Shown here piece after piece: positions 37,282 through 46,801 of a stretch of 64,000 bases of DNA. Source of the DNA: Fictibacillus phosphorivorans. GTDB lineage: Bacteria; Bacillota; Bacilli; Bacillales; Fictibacillaceae. The stretch covers positions 124,001-188,000 of the forward strand of contig NZ_LRFC01000037.1 in the NCBI RefSeq assembly GCF_001619875.1, given 5' to 3'. Numbering within the stretch: position 1 is the first letter of the stretch; each line of letters starts with the position of its first letter. A program made the translations under genes and the position numbers. The notes under the pieces were generated by a model. It was not told the DNA's origin and did not search any database. It worked only from the letters and a program-made list of their open reading frames with translations.

Positions 37282-40137
37282 ATGATGTCTTATTTTGATG
37301 GACTTAAGCACAAATGGGAGAAATTTGTCCACTTTTTAAAAGAAAAAGGAATTATTCGAACAGCACGAATTACATATAACGTCACATGGAACATGTTTTT
37401 GATTGTCACTGTACTATTGATTCTTGGTGGTGTTTTCGCAGCAGGGGTCGGAGCAGGCTTCTTTGCTTCTCTTGTGAAGAATGAACCCGTCCGCGCCTAC
37501 TCTTCAATGAAAGAAGACATTTACAACTATGAAGAAACAAGTACCGTTTATTTTGATAACGATCAATACATGGGCAAACTTCAATCCGATTTAGACAGAC
37601 AGGAAGTAAAATTAAAAGATGTTTCTCCATACGTTATTAAAGCTGTCATTTCTACAGAAGACCAATATTTTTATGAGCATGATGGTGTTGTGCCAAAAGC
37701 CATTTTCCGTGCCATGTATGAAGAATTTTCTGGCGCTCCAATCGTGACTGGCGGAAGTACTTTAACACAGCAGCTCATTAAGAATCAGATTCTAACAAAT
37801 GAAGTCTCTTTTGACCGAAAAGCGAAAGAAATTCTTTTAGCGATGCGTCTTGAGAAAGTATTGAAAAAAGACGATATTCTCGAAGCTTACTTAAATATCG
37901 TGCCTTATGGTCGAAATTCATCCGGCAGAAATGTCGCAGGTATACAAGCAGCTTCAGAAGGTATATTCGGAGTACCTGCTTCTAAATTAAATCTCGCACA
38001 ATCCGCTTATCTTGCAGGTCTGCCAAAAAACCCTTTCGTTTATACACCATTCACTAAGGGCGGCGAACAGAAAGAAGATATGTCGGCTGGTATTAAACGC
38101 ATGAAAACCGTACTAAGCCGTATGTTATCAGCAGGTTCTATCACACAAGCTGAGTATGATGAAGCAACGAGCTATGATATTCAAAAGAATTTAACGAAGA
38201 AACAGCAATCTTCATTTGAAAAGTATCCAGCTTTAACTGTCGAAGTTCAAAAGCGTACGATTGAAATTTTAACAAAACTGCAAGCAGAAAAAGATGGTAA
38301 AAAAATTGGGGATTTAACTCCTGAAGAACTAAAGGAATATGAAGATAATGCTCGAGTTCAAGTAAGACAAAAAGGCATTAAGATACATACGACAATCAAT
38401 CAAAAAATATATGATGAGATGCAGGCCGTAATCGCTAATGCTAATTTGTTTGGACCTGCAAATGAGTATGTTGGAAATAAAAAATTAGAAAAACCTGAGC
38501 CTGAGGAAGTCGGTGCTACTCTCATCGACAACAAGACGGGTAAGATTATTAGTTTCGTAGCAGGCCGAGATTTCAATCGCGAACAAACGAACCATGCCAC
38601 AGTCATGAAAAGACAAAATGGTTCAACTATGAAGCCTTTACTTGCCTATTCTCTTGCACTTGAAACGGGTAAAGTTCAGCCAGGATCCATCGTACCTGAT
38701 TCACCAATCCAATATGGTTCACATTCAATCGGAAACTGGGATGGTAAATACGATGGTCTTGTCTCAGTTAGACATTCCTTAAAGTATTCAAGGAACACAC
38801 CAGCTATTAGAAGCTATATGCGTGTAAATACGGATGAAGCTTTAAATAGATTAGCTAGAATGGGAGTGACTTCTATAAGCCCGAATGATAGAGGAGCACC
38901 AGTTCTTGCTATCGGAGGAATGACAAACGGTGTTACCGTTGAAGAAAATACAAACGCGTTTGCAACTTTTGCAAATGGAGGTAACTTCGTCGACGCGTAC
39001 ATGATTGAAAAGATTGAATCAAATGATGGCGATCTAATCTATCAACATAAATCAGAACCTGTACAAGTGTATTCTCCGCAAACATCTTTTTTACTTCTTG
39101 ATATGATGCGTGATGTTGTTAATGGAGGTACAGGAAGCCACATCAATCGTTATCTTGCTTTTAATTCAGATTGGGCAGGAAAATCAGGTACGACGAATGA
39201 TGATTATGATTCTTGGTTTGTTGGTTCAAATCCTAATGTTTCCTTAGGGGTTTGGCTAGGATATGACACACCAGACTCACTCGTTAAGGGTGATGGCGGA
39301 ACAGGAAAACGAAATCAGCGTATTTGGGCGCTTCTCGCTAACGCAGCTTATAAACATTCACCGCAGTTAATGGATCCTGAGCAAAGGTTTGCGATGCCTT
39401 CAGGAATTGTACGCCGTGAAATCTGCGGTATTTCAGGTAAACTGCCTTCTGATCTATGCAGAAGTGCTGGTTTAGTTACAACAGATTTGTTTAATGCAAA
39501 GTTCACACCAAAAGAAGTGGATGACACACTCACAAAAGGTCGTTACGTCCTTGTAGGAGATGCGAAATATAAAGCACTTCCTTCTACACCACAAGAGTTC
39601 ACGAAAGATGGTGTATTAATCAAGGAAGAGTTCTTAAAAGAACTGGGCTTAGAAGCATTGAATAAATTAACGAAAACAACGAATCTTTTAGATAACATCG
39701 TTCCAGAGAAAGAATTAAAAGAGAATGGTAAAGTTCCATCTCCTGTCGCTGGAACAAAGATGTCTGATGGTATCCTTTCATGGTCTTCTCATGGAGAGAG
39801 TGATGTTATCGGATATCGCATCTATCACTCTGCTGACGGCAGTTCGTTTAAAAAGATCGGCTCTGTAACGGCTGATAAAACGTCTGCAAAAGTACCAAAC
39901 GGAGTGGTTTACGTAACGGCCGTTGATATTGCTGGCAAGGAATCCCCGGCTCAAACGAAAGTTCAGGTTGGAGAAAAGAAACCACCTTCTGAGCCAGCAA
40001 CTCCTCCACCACCAACCGGTGGAGATAAGCCTGGAGAACCACAAGATCCGCCACCGCCACCAACAGATCCTGGTAACGGCGATCCGCCTCCGGCAACTAC
40101 ACAAGATAATAAGAAAGACAAAAAACCCTCGAATTGA
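37282..40137 (+). CDS. Class A penicillin-binding protein (PBP1A type)
   Basis: Bifunctional peptidoglycan glycosyltransferase/transpeptidase of 951 aa. A short cytoplasmic tail is followed by a membrane anchor (about 35-60). The GT51 domain (about 90-270) contains STEDQYFYEHDGV and GGSTLTQQLIKN. The transpeptidase has the serine motif STMK (in RQNGSTMKPLLAY), SRN, and KSGT in WAGKSGTTNDDYD. A fibronectin-III-like module (about 825-895) and a Pro-rich low-complexity tail end the protein. A promoter TATAAT is at 37253-37258. The gene is not at this place in B. subtilis. Its stop codon lies in the loop of the terminator. Confidence 0.94.
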   Translation: MMSYFDGLKHKWEKFVHFLKEKGIIRTARITYNVTWNMFLIVTVLLILGGVFAAGVGAGFFASLVKNEPVRAYSSMKEDIYNYEETSTVYFDNDQYMGKLQSDLDRQEVKLKDVSPYVIKAVISTEDQYFYEHDGVVPKAIFRAMYEEFSGAPIVTGGSTLTQQLIKNQILTNEVSFDRKAKEILLAMRLEKVLKKDDILEAYLNIVPYGRNSSGRNVAGIQAASEGIFGVPASKLNLAQSAYLAGLPKNPFVYTPFTKGGEQKEDMSAGIKRMKTVLSRMLSAGSITQAEYDEATSYDIQKNLTKKQQSSFEKYPALTVEVQKRTIEILTKLQAEKDGKKIGDLTPEELKEYEDNARVQVRQKGIKIHTTINQKIYDEMQAVIANANLFGPANEYVGNKKLEKPEPEEVGATLIDNKTGKIISFVAGRDFNREQTNHATVMKRQNGSTMKPLLAYSLALETGKVQPGSIVPDSPIQYGSHSIGNWDGKYDGLVSVRHSLKYSRNTPAIRSYMRVNTDEALNRLARMGVTSISPNDRGAPVLAIGGMTNGVTVEENTNAFATFANGGNFVDAYMIEKIESNDGDLIYQHKSEPVQVYSPQTSFLLLDMMRDVVNGGTGSHINRYLAFNSDWAGKSGTTNDDYDSWFVGSNPNVSLGVWLGYDTPDSLVKGDGGTGKRNQRIWALLANAAYKHSPQLMDPEQRFAMPSGIVRREICGISGKLPSDLCRSAGLVTTDLFNAKFTPKEVDDTLTKGRYVLVGDAKYKALPSTPQEFTKDGVLIKEEFLKELGLEALNKLTKTTNLLDNIVPEKELKENGKVPSPVAGTKMSDGILSWSSHGESDVIGYRIYHSADGSSFKKIGSVTADKTSAKVPNGVVYVTAVDIAGKESPAQTKVQVGEKKPPSEPATPPPPTGGDKPGEPQDPPPPPTDPGNGDPPPATTQDNKKDKKPSN

Positions 40138-40153
40138 TTTCGAGGGTTTTATC
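40119..40153. terminator. Bidirectional terminator of the PBP gene and acsA
   Basis: AAAACCCTCGAA-TTGA-TTTCGAGGGTTTT. The PBP TGA stop (40135-40137) is in the loop, so the hairpin's left arm is coding sequence. T-runs exist in both directions. Confidence 0.9.
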
Positions 40154-40165
40154 ATTGGTAGGATT

Positions 40166-41881
40166 TTAGTCTTCCATCGTAGACAGATCACCTGTTGGCA
40201 GATCTAGTTCCCACGCTTTTAGAACGCGACGCATGATCTTACCGCTTCTTGTTTTTGGAAGCTTATCACGGAATTCAATTTCACGCGGAGCTGCATGTGC
40301 TGCAAGACCTGATTTAACGAAACTGCGAATTTCTTCTATTAGTTCTTCACTTGCTTCATAACCAGAACGAAGCGCAATAAACGCCTTGATGATTTCACCG
40401 CGAACTGGGTCTGGCTTACCGATAACACCAGCTTCTGCTACAGCTGGATGTTCAACAAGCTTGCTCTCTACTTCAAATGGACCAACTCGTTCTCCAGAGG
40501 TCATGATTACATCATCAATTCTTCCTTGGAACCAGAAGTACCCCTCTTCATCCATATAAGCCGAATCTCCAGAAACATACCAGCCTCCTGGGGTAAAGTA
40601 CGAATCATATTTTTCAGGATTATTCCAGATGGAACGCATCATAGACGGCCACCCTTTTTTAATCGCTAAGTTGCCCATTCGATATGGAGGCAAGATGTTA
40701 TCCTGATCATCAATAATAGCTGCTTCAACACCAGGAAACGGTTTACCCATCGATCCTGGTTTAATCTCCATAGCAGGATAGTTACTGATCAGCTGTCCGC
40801 CAGTTTCTGTCATCCACCAGTTGTCATGAATACGAAGATTGAACACCTTCATACCCCATCTGACAACTTCAGGGTTGAGCGGCTCACCTACACTTAAAAT
40901 ATGACGCAGCGATGACATATCAAATTTCTTAACTACTTCATCTCCCGCACCCATGAGCATACGGAATGCCGTTGGAGCGCTATACCAGACTGTAACACCA
41001 TAATTTTCGATCGTTCCATACCAATCTTCAGGAGAAAAACGGCCGCCACGGATAACGCTTGATGCTCCATTTAACCATGGACCGAATATTCCATAAGATG
41101 TTCCTGTTACCCAGCCTGGGTCGGCTGTACACCAATAAACATCGTCTTCTTTCAAATCTAGTACCCACTTAGAAGTCTGATAGTGCTGAAGCATCGCATT
41201 ATGAACATGCAGCACCCCTTTTGGTTTTCCAGTAGAACCTGATGTATAGTGAAGAATCAATCCATCTTCACGGTCCACCCACTCAATATCGAGGTCTCTT
41301 GACGCTTTTTTCATACGATCAAAATAATTTATATATGGTCCTTCTTCTTTTACACCCTCATCTACCAAGATTACATTCTTCAACTTAGGCAGCTCATCAA
41401 CTGGCACACGCTCTAGAAGTGAAGGGGTAGTGACAAGCACCTTCGCCTCACTGTCTTCAAGTCTGTCGCGTACCGCACCTTCCATAAACGCTTCAAATAG
41501 AGGTCCAACGATTGCTCCTAGTTTGATCGCTCCAAGGAAAGTAAAGTATAGTTCAGGTGAACGCGGCATGAAAATAAAGACGCGGTCTCCTTTTTCAACT
41601 CCAACTTGACGAAGCATATTACCCGCTTTGTTGGACATTTCTTTCATGTCCTTGAATGTATACTTTTCATCTCTTTTTTGATCGGAAAAGTAAAGAGCTA
41701 CTTTGTTTTTACGATGGGATGCTGCATGACGGTCAATGGCTTCATACGCCATATTTACTCGCCCTGTTTTGTGCCAGGAGAATTCTTTCTCAATGTCATT
41801 CCAATCAAATGCTCCGTATGCTGCCTCGTAATCTTGAAGATTAAAATCACCTTTTATTATCGGAAGCGCTTCCAGTTTCAT
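40166..41881 (-). CDS. acsA: Acetyl-CoA synthetase
   Basis: Activates acetate to acetyl-CoA for growth on acetate. A 571-aa ANL enzyme: P-loop HYTSGSTGKPKGVLH (about 219-233), WWMTETGG motif, hinge region GRIDDVIMTSGERVG and catalytic Lys548 in LPKTRSGKIMRR. That lysine corresponds to the one acetylated by AcuA in B. subtilis. It diverges from acuABC, whose products control it, as in B. subtilis. Confidence 0.95.
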   Translation of the reverse strand: MKLEALPIIKGDFNLQDYEAAYGAFDWNDIEKEFSWHKTGRVNMAYEAIDRHAASHRKNKVALYFSDQKRDEKYTFKDMKEMSNKAGNMLRQVGVEKGDRVFIFMPRSPELYFTFLGAIKLGAIVGPLFEAFMEGAVRDRLEDSEAKVLVTTPSLLERVPVDELPKLKNVILVDEGVKEEGPYINYFDRMKKASRDLDIEWVDREDGLILHYTSGSTGKPKGVLHVHNAMLQHYQTSKWVLDLKEDDVYWCTADPGWVTGTSYGIFGPWLNGASSVIRGGRFSPEDWYGTIENYGVTVWYSAPTAFRMLMGAGDEVVKKFDMSSLRHILSVGEPLNPEVVRWGMKVFNLRIHDNWWMTETGGQLISNYPAMEIKPGSMGKPFPGVEAAIIDDQDNILPPYRMGNLAIKKGWPSMMRSIWNNPEKYDSYFTPGGWYVSGDSAYMDEEGYFWFQGRIDDVIMTSGERVGPFEVESKLVEHPAVAEAGVIGKPDPVRGEIIKAFIALRSGYEASEELIEEIRSFVKSGLAAHAAPREIEFRDKLPKTRSGKIMRRVLKAWELDLPTGDLSTMED

Positions 41882-41972
41882 TGCTAAATCTCCCTTCCCT
41901 ATTAAATATCTCTTTCAGTATATCATATTATCAAAATTTTTTAACTTATTAGAATGATCTATAAAAAGCAAT

Positions 41973-42008
41973 TGTAAACCCTTACAAATGCCTTTTATCA
42001 TGTATAAT
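41973..42008. promoter_or_regulatory. acsA-acuA intergenic control: cre-like site and acuABC promoter
   Basis: TGTAAACCCTTACA (41973-41986) is a near-palindromic cre-like sequence with CC in place of the central CG. It overlaps the -35 region of the acuA promoter, whose -10 is TATAAT (42003-42008). In B. subtilis CcpA represses both acsA and acuABC from a shared region, which fits. Confidence 0.5.
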
Positions 42009-42040
42009 AGGAATTGGAAACAAATCTAGGTGGTGTAGAC

Positions 42041-42673
42041 ATGAAACATAATAAAACATATAACTGCGTTGCTTTAAAAACAGCTCATGGCACAATTACT
42101 GTTGAGGGACCCGTGTCAGCTGATACACTAGAGGGACTTTATTTTCATGAAGACCTAAAGGCGTTCAGACCCGCAAACGAGCAAAAAAAGGCTGTTACTG
42201 AGATAGCAAAACTTGATGAAGGCAGAATTATTATCGCGAAAAATAAAGATACCGTTATCGGTTATGTTACATACGTCTACCCTGACCCTCTTGAACGTTG
42301 GTCAGAAGGTAACATGGAGCGTTTACTAGAGTTAGGGGCTATAGAGGTAATCCCGGATTATCGCAATTTTAAGGTTGGAAAAACACTTTTGAAGGTTTCT
42401 ATGATGGATGACGCGATGGAAGATTATATTATTATCACAACAGAGTATTATTGGCACTGGGATTTAAAAGGTACAAAACTATCAGTCTGGGATTACCGCA
42501 AAGTTATGGAAAAAATGATGAACGCAGGTGGTCTTGAGTATATGGCTACTGATGACCCTGAAATCAGTTCACACCCAGCCAATTGCTTGATGGTTCGAAT
42601 CGGAAAGAGGATTGATTTAGATACCGTTCAGCAATTCGACCGGCTGAGGTTTAAGAATCGATTTATGTATTAA
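42041..42673 (+). CDS. acuA: Acetoin utilization protein AcuA, protein lysine acetyltransferase
   Basis: A 210-aa GNAT enzyme that acetylates and inactivates AcsA. Acetyl-CoA-binding motif A is seen as GAIEVIPDYRNFKVGKTLL (about 111-129). The length equals B. subtilis AcuA. The ATG at 42041 follows TAGGTGGTG; the open frame to 42014 is upstream leader. First gene of acuABC. Confidence 0.93.
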   Translation: MKHNKTYNCVALKTAHGTITVEGPVSADTLEGLYFHEDLKAFRPANEQKKAVTEIAKLDEGRIIIAKNKDTVIGYVTYVYPDPLERWSEGNMERLLELGAIEVIPDYRNFKVGKTLLKVSMMDDAMEDYIIITTEYYWHWDLKGTKLSVWDYRKVMEKMMNAGGLEYMATDDPEISSHPANCLMVRIGKRIDLDTVQQFDRLRFKNRFMY

Positions 42674-42724
42674 GCGATGTGGAAAACAGTAAGTCTATAG
42701 AGAAGAAAATAGGAGTGGTACATG

Positions 42725-43375
42725 ATGATCGTTCAAAATATGATGCAAAAAAATGTTGTAACGATTCATGAAAACGAAACGATCGGTACAGCTTTAAAAC
42801 TAATGTTAGAGAGTGATATTCGAAACCTGCCTGTTATTGATAACAATGGCAGCTTATTAGGACTCATTACAGACCGCGAAATAAAAGATGCAAGTCCATC
42901 TATTTTTCACCAAAACGAACATCCGGAAGATTTTGAAAAGCCAGTATCGAGCATTATGAAACCCGCTGCCTTTACAGCACATCCACTTGATATAGCAGAA
43001 GAATTATCAACTATCTTTTCTGAACATAACATCAGCTGCATTCCTGTACTTGAGGAGAAAAAGCTTGCCGGTCTAGTTACAGAGCGTGAGATGCTGCATG
43101 CATTTATACAATTGACAGGCACGCATCAGCCTGGATCTCATCTAGAGGTGGCAGTTCCGAACGAAGCAGGTCAATTGGCTAAAGTAGCGAGTGTTTTGAA
43201 AGATTTTCACTTAAATATCAGCTCTGTTCTCGTATATCCTTCTCATAATGAAAAAGAAAAGATTATTGTTTTCAGGGTTGGAACGATGAATCCCCTTCCT
43301 GTCATTGAACACTTGATCGAAAATGGCTATGAAGTGAAATGGCCACCTGTTCCGGGTGAACAACATGAAAAATGA
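42725..43375 (+). CDS. acuB: AcuB, CBS-ACT domain protein
   Basis: A 216-aa protein with two CBS domains (about 3-60 and 78-133) and a C-terminal ACT-like domain (about 139-205). This pattern suggests control by an adenine nucleotide and an amino-acid-like ligand; the actual role of AcuB is not settled. Two adjacent ATG codons (42722, 42725) follow AGGAG; the second matches the usual MIV start. It overlaps acuC by 11 bp. Confidence 0.92.
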   Translation: MIVQNMMQKNVVTIHENETIGTALKLMLESDIRNLPVIDNNGSLLGLITDREIKDASPSIFHQNEHPEDFEKPVSSIMKPAAFTAHPLDIAEELSTIFSEHNISCIPVLEEKKLAGLVTEREMLHAFIQLTGTHQPGSHLEVAVPNEAGQLAKVASVLKDFHLNISSVLVYPSHNEKEKIIVFRVGTMNPLPVIEHLIENGYEVKWPPVPGEQHEK

Positions 43376-44519
43376 TTCTGTTTTTGTCTATTCACCAGAT
43401 CTTTTAGGATATAAGTTTAGTGATACTCACCCTTTTAATCAGCTCAGGGTGCAGCTCGCTTACGAGTTATTAAAAGATTCAGGGTGCTTGAATGACGATC
43501 AGATCGTCACTCCTAGAAAAGCAACGGATGATGAGATCATGCTGATTCATGATAAAGGGTATGTTGATGCGGTAAGAAAAGCTGGAGAAGGTCAGCTTAA
43601 AGGGGAGATCGCTTTAAATTATGGATTGGGTACAGAAGATACCCCAATATTTCCTAACATGCATGAAGCAAGCAGCTGGATTGTAGGAGCCACGTTAACA
43701 GCTGTCGATTGGGTGATGGAAGGGAAAGCGAAACATGCTTTAAGTTTGAGTGGAGGACTTCATCATGGATTTAGAGGAAAAGCATCTGGGTTCTGTATCT
43801 ATAATGACAGCTCCATCGCGATTGAATACATGAAACAGAAATACAATGCTCGAGTACTCTATGTGGATACTGATGCCCATCATGGAGATGGCGTACAATG
43901 GGCCTTTTATGACGATCCTGACGTTTGCACATTATCCATACATGAGACGGGACGCTATCTGTTTCCCGGTACAGGATCCATTCATGAAAAAGGTGCAGGT
44001 AAGGGATACGGTTTCTCATTCAATGTACCTGTAGATGCTTTTACTGAAGATGAATCGTTCTTAGAATGTTATGAGAAGAGTCTGTGGGAAGTTGCCGAGT
44101 TTTTTAAGCCAGATGTCATCATTACACAAAATGGGGTCGATGCTCATTATTATGATCCTTTAACACATCTGTCAGTTACGATGAAGACCTATACAGAAAT
44201 TCCTAGGATTGCAAAAGAAGTAGCTGAAAAGTATTGCGGCGGCCGCTGGATTGCTACAGGCGGAGGCGGTTATGATATTTGGCGGGTGGTGCCAAGAGCG
44301 TGGTCATACTTATGGTGTGTGATGAATGGACTGGCTCCTTCAGGACAAATCGCTGAAAACTGGCTAGAGCGATGGACGAATGAAGCGAAGCATCCGCTTC
44401 CACAGACGTGGGAAGATGAGTCTGGCATCTATAAGCCAATCCCAAGAAAAGATGAAATCACATCAAAAAACAGAGCAACATTAGAAAAGAGTCTATATTC
44501 CATACGTAAAAGTTCATAA
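43365..44519 (+). CDS. acuC: AcuC, histone-deacetylase-family protein deacetylase
   Basis: Zn-dependent class I HDAC-type enzyme that deacetylates AcsA, opposing AcuA. The 384-aa protein shows the catalytic His pair in GLHHGFRGKASGFCIYND, metal ligands in VDTDAHHGDGVQ and QNGVDAHYYDP, and ATGGGGYD near the C-terminus. The ATG at 43365 lies inside the acuB end (ATGAAAAATGA), giving coupled translation. Its last codons are part of a 12-bp tandem duplication (44510-44533) that adds a second in-frame stop. Confidence 0.94.
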   Translation: MKNDSVFVYSPDLLGYKFSDTHPFNQLRVQLAYELLKDSGCLNDDQIVTPRKATDDEIMLIHDKGYVDAVRKAGEGQLKGEIALNYGLGTEDTPIFPNMHEASSWIVGATLTAVDWVMEGKAKHALSLSGGLHHGFRGKASGFCIYNDSSIAIEYMKQKYNARVLYVDTDAHHGDGVQWAFYDDPDVCTLSIHETGRYLFPGTGSIHEKGAGKGYGFSFNVPVDAFTEDESFLECYEKSLWEVAEFFKPDVIITQNGVDAHYYDPLTHLSVTMKTYTEIPRIAKEVAEKYCGGRWIATGGGGYDIWRVVPRAWSYLWCVMNGLAPSGQIAENWLERWTNEAKHPLPQTWEDESGIYKPIPRKDEITSKNRATLEKSLYSIRKSS

Positions 44520-44533
44520 AGAAGTTCATAAAG
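44510..44533 (+). repeat. 12-bp perfect tandem duplication over the acuC stop
   Basis: AAGTTCATAAAG occurs twice in a row (44510-44521, 44522-44533). Because 12 is divisible by three, the second unit supplies another in-frame TAA 12 bp after the first. Confidence 0.9.
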
Positions 44534-44534
44534 A

Positions 44535-44568
44535 AAAAGAGGACTAAGCGTTTTAGTCCTCTTTTTGT
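44535..44568 (+). terminator. Terminator of acuABC
   Basis: AAAGAGGACTAA-GCGT-TTTAGTCCTCTTTTTG hairpin with plus-strand T-run. Confidence 0.9.
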
Positions 44569-44613
44569 GTTAACAGGCGCTGTTCGAGACTGATTTCTGT
44601 TGTGCATTTTCAT

Positions 44614-44697
44614 AATTTCAAGGTAATCTTAAATATAACCACGGTAAATCCAATTAATTTCACGGTAATCTAAATTAATTTCACGTATAAATGATTT
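44614..44697. repeat. Four-unit degenerate tandem array, exact 21-bp period
   Basis: Units begin at 44614, 44635, 44656 and 44677: AATTTCAAGGTAATCTTAAAT, then ATAACCACGGTAAATCCAATT, AATTTCACGGTAATCTAAATT and AATTTCACGTATAAATGATT (each shown to 20-21 bases). The conserved core is TTTCACGGTAAT. It lies between the acuC and mtnN terminators, in a 261-bp gap with no gene. Confidence 0.75.
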
Positions 44698-44735
44698 TAT
44701 CCGATTTTCGACAATATCTCGGGCTTAAGAACCAA

Positions 44736-44766
44736 AAAACTGACCCATCATGGATGATGAGCCAGC
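44736..44766 (-). terminator. Terminator of mtnN
   Basis: Minus-strand CTGGCTCATCA-TCCA-TGATGGGTCAG with one mismatch, then TTTTTT. Confidence 0.8.
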
Positions 44767-44780
44767 TTAGAAAATATACC

Positions 44781-45482
44781 TTATAATGCTTCTATAATGC
44801 TCTCTACCATATCAGAAGACCGTCGTGCTGCTAATGCTGTAAACTCGGCAAAGCTAGCCGGCGCTTCACCATTCGCCTTATCAGAGATTGAACGGATAAT
44901 TACGAATGGTACTTCGTTTAGGAAAGATGCTTGAGCAACAGCAGAACCTTCCATCTCAATACACGTACCATTAAAAAGAGCAGAATATGTTTCTACAAGC
45001 TCACGGTCAGCTATGAATTGATCACCGCTTAACACTTTTCCTACTTTAACTTTAGGCCCATATAATCGTTCAGCAGCATTCTCTGCTAATTTAATGAGTT
45101 GTGCATCTGCTTTAAATTCAGAATCGAAAGCAAACATAGGAATCGTCCCTTTTGGAAAGTCTGGACTTAGTGCCGAAGCATCAATGTCATGCTGCATTGC
45201 ACTCGATGATATCACGATGTCTCCTACTTCTAGTTCAGGATCAAGTGCACCAGCTACCCCTGTAAAAAGCACATGAGTAACTTGAAATCTATCGATTAAG
45301 ATTTGAGTCGTTATCGCAGCATTTACCTTACCAACACCGGACTTACACAGCACGACTTCTTTGTTATGATGTGTGCCTTCATAAAATTTATTTTGTGCGA
45401 AAACACTTTCCCCATATATATCTAGTGCTTCTTTCATATAAACGATTTCCTCGTCCATCGCACCGATGATGCCAATCTTCAC
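44781..45482 (-). CDS. mtnN: 5'-methylthioadenosine/S-adenosylhomocysteine nucleosidase
   Basis: Cleaves MTA and SAH to adenine plus the thioribose or ribosyl-homocysteine, for methionine salvage and the methyl cycle. From GTG 45482 the product is MKIGIIGAMDEEIVYMKEAL (233 aa), the family start, after GAGGTG; an earlier in-frame GTG (45491) would lie in that ribosome site. Substrate-binding SGVGKVNAA and the catalytic SDKANGEAP (Asp) motifs are present. Insertion of mtnN beside ccpA differs from B. subtilis, where motPS sits here. Confidence 0.93.
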   Translation of the reverse strand: MKIGIIGAMDEEIVYMKEALDIYGESVFAQNKFYEGTHHNKEVVLCKSGVGKVNAAITTQILIDRFQVTHVLFTGVAGALDPELEVGDIVISSSAMQHDIDASALSPDFPKGTIPMFAFDSEFKADAQLIKLAENAAERLYGPKVKVGKVLSGDQFIADRELVETYSALFNGTCIEMEGSAVAQASFLNEVPFVIIRSISDKANGEAPASFAEFTALAARRSSDMVESIIEAL

Positions 45483-45503
45483 TTCTCCCACCTCAACACT
45501 TCA

Positions 45504-46505
45504 TTATTGTTTTGTAGATTCTCTGAACTGAATACGATGAGGTAATACAACCGTATGTTCTTCAACCGTTTCCTTGTTCATCAGTTTAGTCAATAAACGC
45601 ATCGCAACTGCTCCGATATCATACATCGGCTGAACAACTGTAGATAAAGTAGGACGAACCATAGTAGCAAGTCTTGTATTGTCAAATCCGATCACTTCAA
45701 TATCTTCAGGTACTTTCAGACCCCGATCTTGAGCACCATGAATAACACCAAGTGCCATTTCATCGGTACCTACAAAAACGGCTGATGGAGTATTACCGCT
45801 GTCCAGGAAACTTTCAACAGCTTCAATACCAGAATCGTATGTGTATTCTCCAACGAATACTTGGCTTTCATCAACTTTTTTCCCGTGTTCTTCTAAAGCT
45901 TTTCGGTAACCGTTAAACTTATAATATCCGTTGATCGGATCTTCAAGTGGCCCTGTAACCATAGCTACAGATGAATGCCCTTTTTCAAGCAAGTGGGATA
46001 CGGCTTCATAAACAGCATCTTGATAGTTAATGTTTACAGATGGAACCTCTTCGTTCATGTCAACTGTCGCTGCCATTACGATAGGAACTGCTGCACGCTT
46101 GAATTCTTCAACATGTTCTTCTGTAATTTTGCCGCCCATAAATACGATTCCATCTACTTGTTTACCGAGCAATGTATTTAAGAGATGGATTTCTTTTTCC
46201 TTATTCTGATCTGAGTTACACAGAATGATGTTGTATTTATACATCGTTGCGATATCTTCTATTCCACGTGCTAACTCCGCAAAGAATATGCTGGAGATAT
46301 CAGGAATGATTACACCTACAGTTGTAGTTTTTTTGCTCGCTAGCCCTCTTGCTACCGCGTTTGGACGATAGCCTAGTCTCTCGATGGCCTCAAGTACTTT
46401 CTTTCTCGTTGATGGCTTAACGTTAGGGTTTCCGTTAACTACACGTGAAACCGTTGCCATTGAGACACCTGCCTCGCGAGCCACGTCATAAATTGTTGTA
46501 TTCAA
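45504..46505 (-). CDS. ccpA: Catabolite control protein A
   Basis: LacI/GalR-family master regulator of carbon catabolite control, acting with HPr-Ser46-P at cre sites. The 333-aa protein has the HTH and hinge at about 1-60 ([20 protein letters not shown], then [11 protein letters not shown]) and the periplasmic-binding-like core. AAGGAGG precedes the start. It is adjacent to aroA as in B. subtilis; candidate targets with cre sites (ackA, acsA-acu, the methionine lyase gene) are in this window. Confidence 0.96.
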   Translation of the reverse strand: MNTTIYDVAREAGVSMATVSRVVNGNPNVKPSTRKKVLEAIERLGYRPNAVARGLASKKTTTVGVIIPDISSIFFAELARGIEDIATMYKYNIILCNSDQNKEKEIHLLNTLLGKQVDGIVFMGGKITEEHVEEFKRAAVPIVMAATVDMNEEVPSVNINYQDAVYEAVSHLLEKGHSSVAMVTGPLEDPINGYYKFNGYRKALEEHGKKVDESQVFVGEYTYDSGIEAVESFLDSGNTPSAVFVGTDEMALGVIHGAQDRGLKVPEDIEVIGFDNTRLATMVRPTLSTVVQPMYDIGAVAMRLLTKLMNKETVEEHTVVLPHRIQFRESTKQ

Positions 46506-46712
46506 AAAAAATCCTCCTTATAATACTGCATATCCGACAGCTTATGTAATGCTATTATCATACGATAAAGTAGTAAAGTAGGCAACGAATAGGGACATGT
46601 TTCACGATATATTCATACATTTAAAATGGAAATAAAGATAACACTCCTGTTTTGCTTATTTTTGGCGAAAATAGGAAGAATCATACTCTTTTTATACAGC
46701 TTCTTTACATAC

Positions 46713-46757
46713 TAAAAAAACCGGCAGCTTTTATCTAACAGGCTGACCGGTTTCTTT
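46713..46757 (-). terminator. Probable terminator of aroA, beyond repeat copy F
   Basis: Minus strand AAACCGGTCAGCC ... GCTGCCGGTTTTTTT with paired CCGG and CAGC/GCTG blocks. It is 240 bp past the aroA stop, so repeat F lies in the aroA 3' untranslated region. Confidence 0.65.
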
Positions 46758-46801
46758 ATTTCTGTGGGCTGTTTTCGTAAATCTTGATGCTATTGGAAGT
46801 C

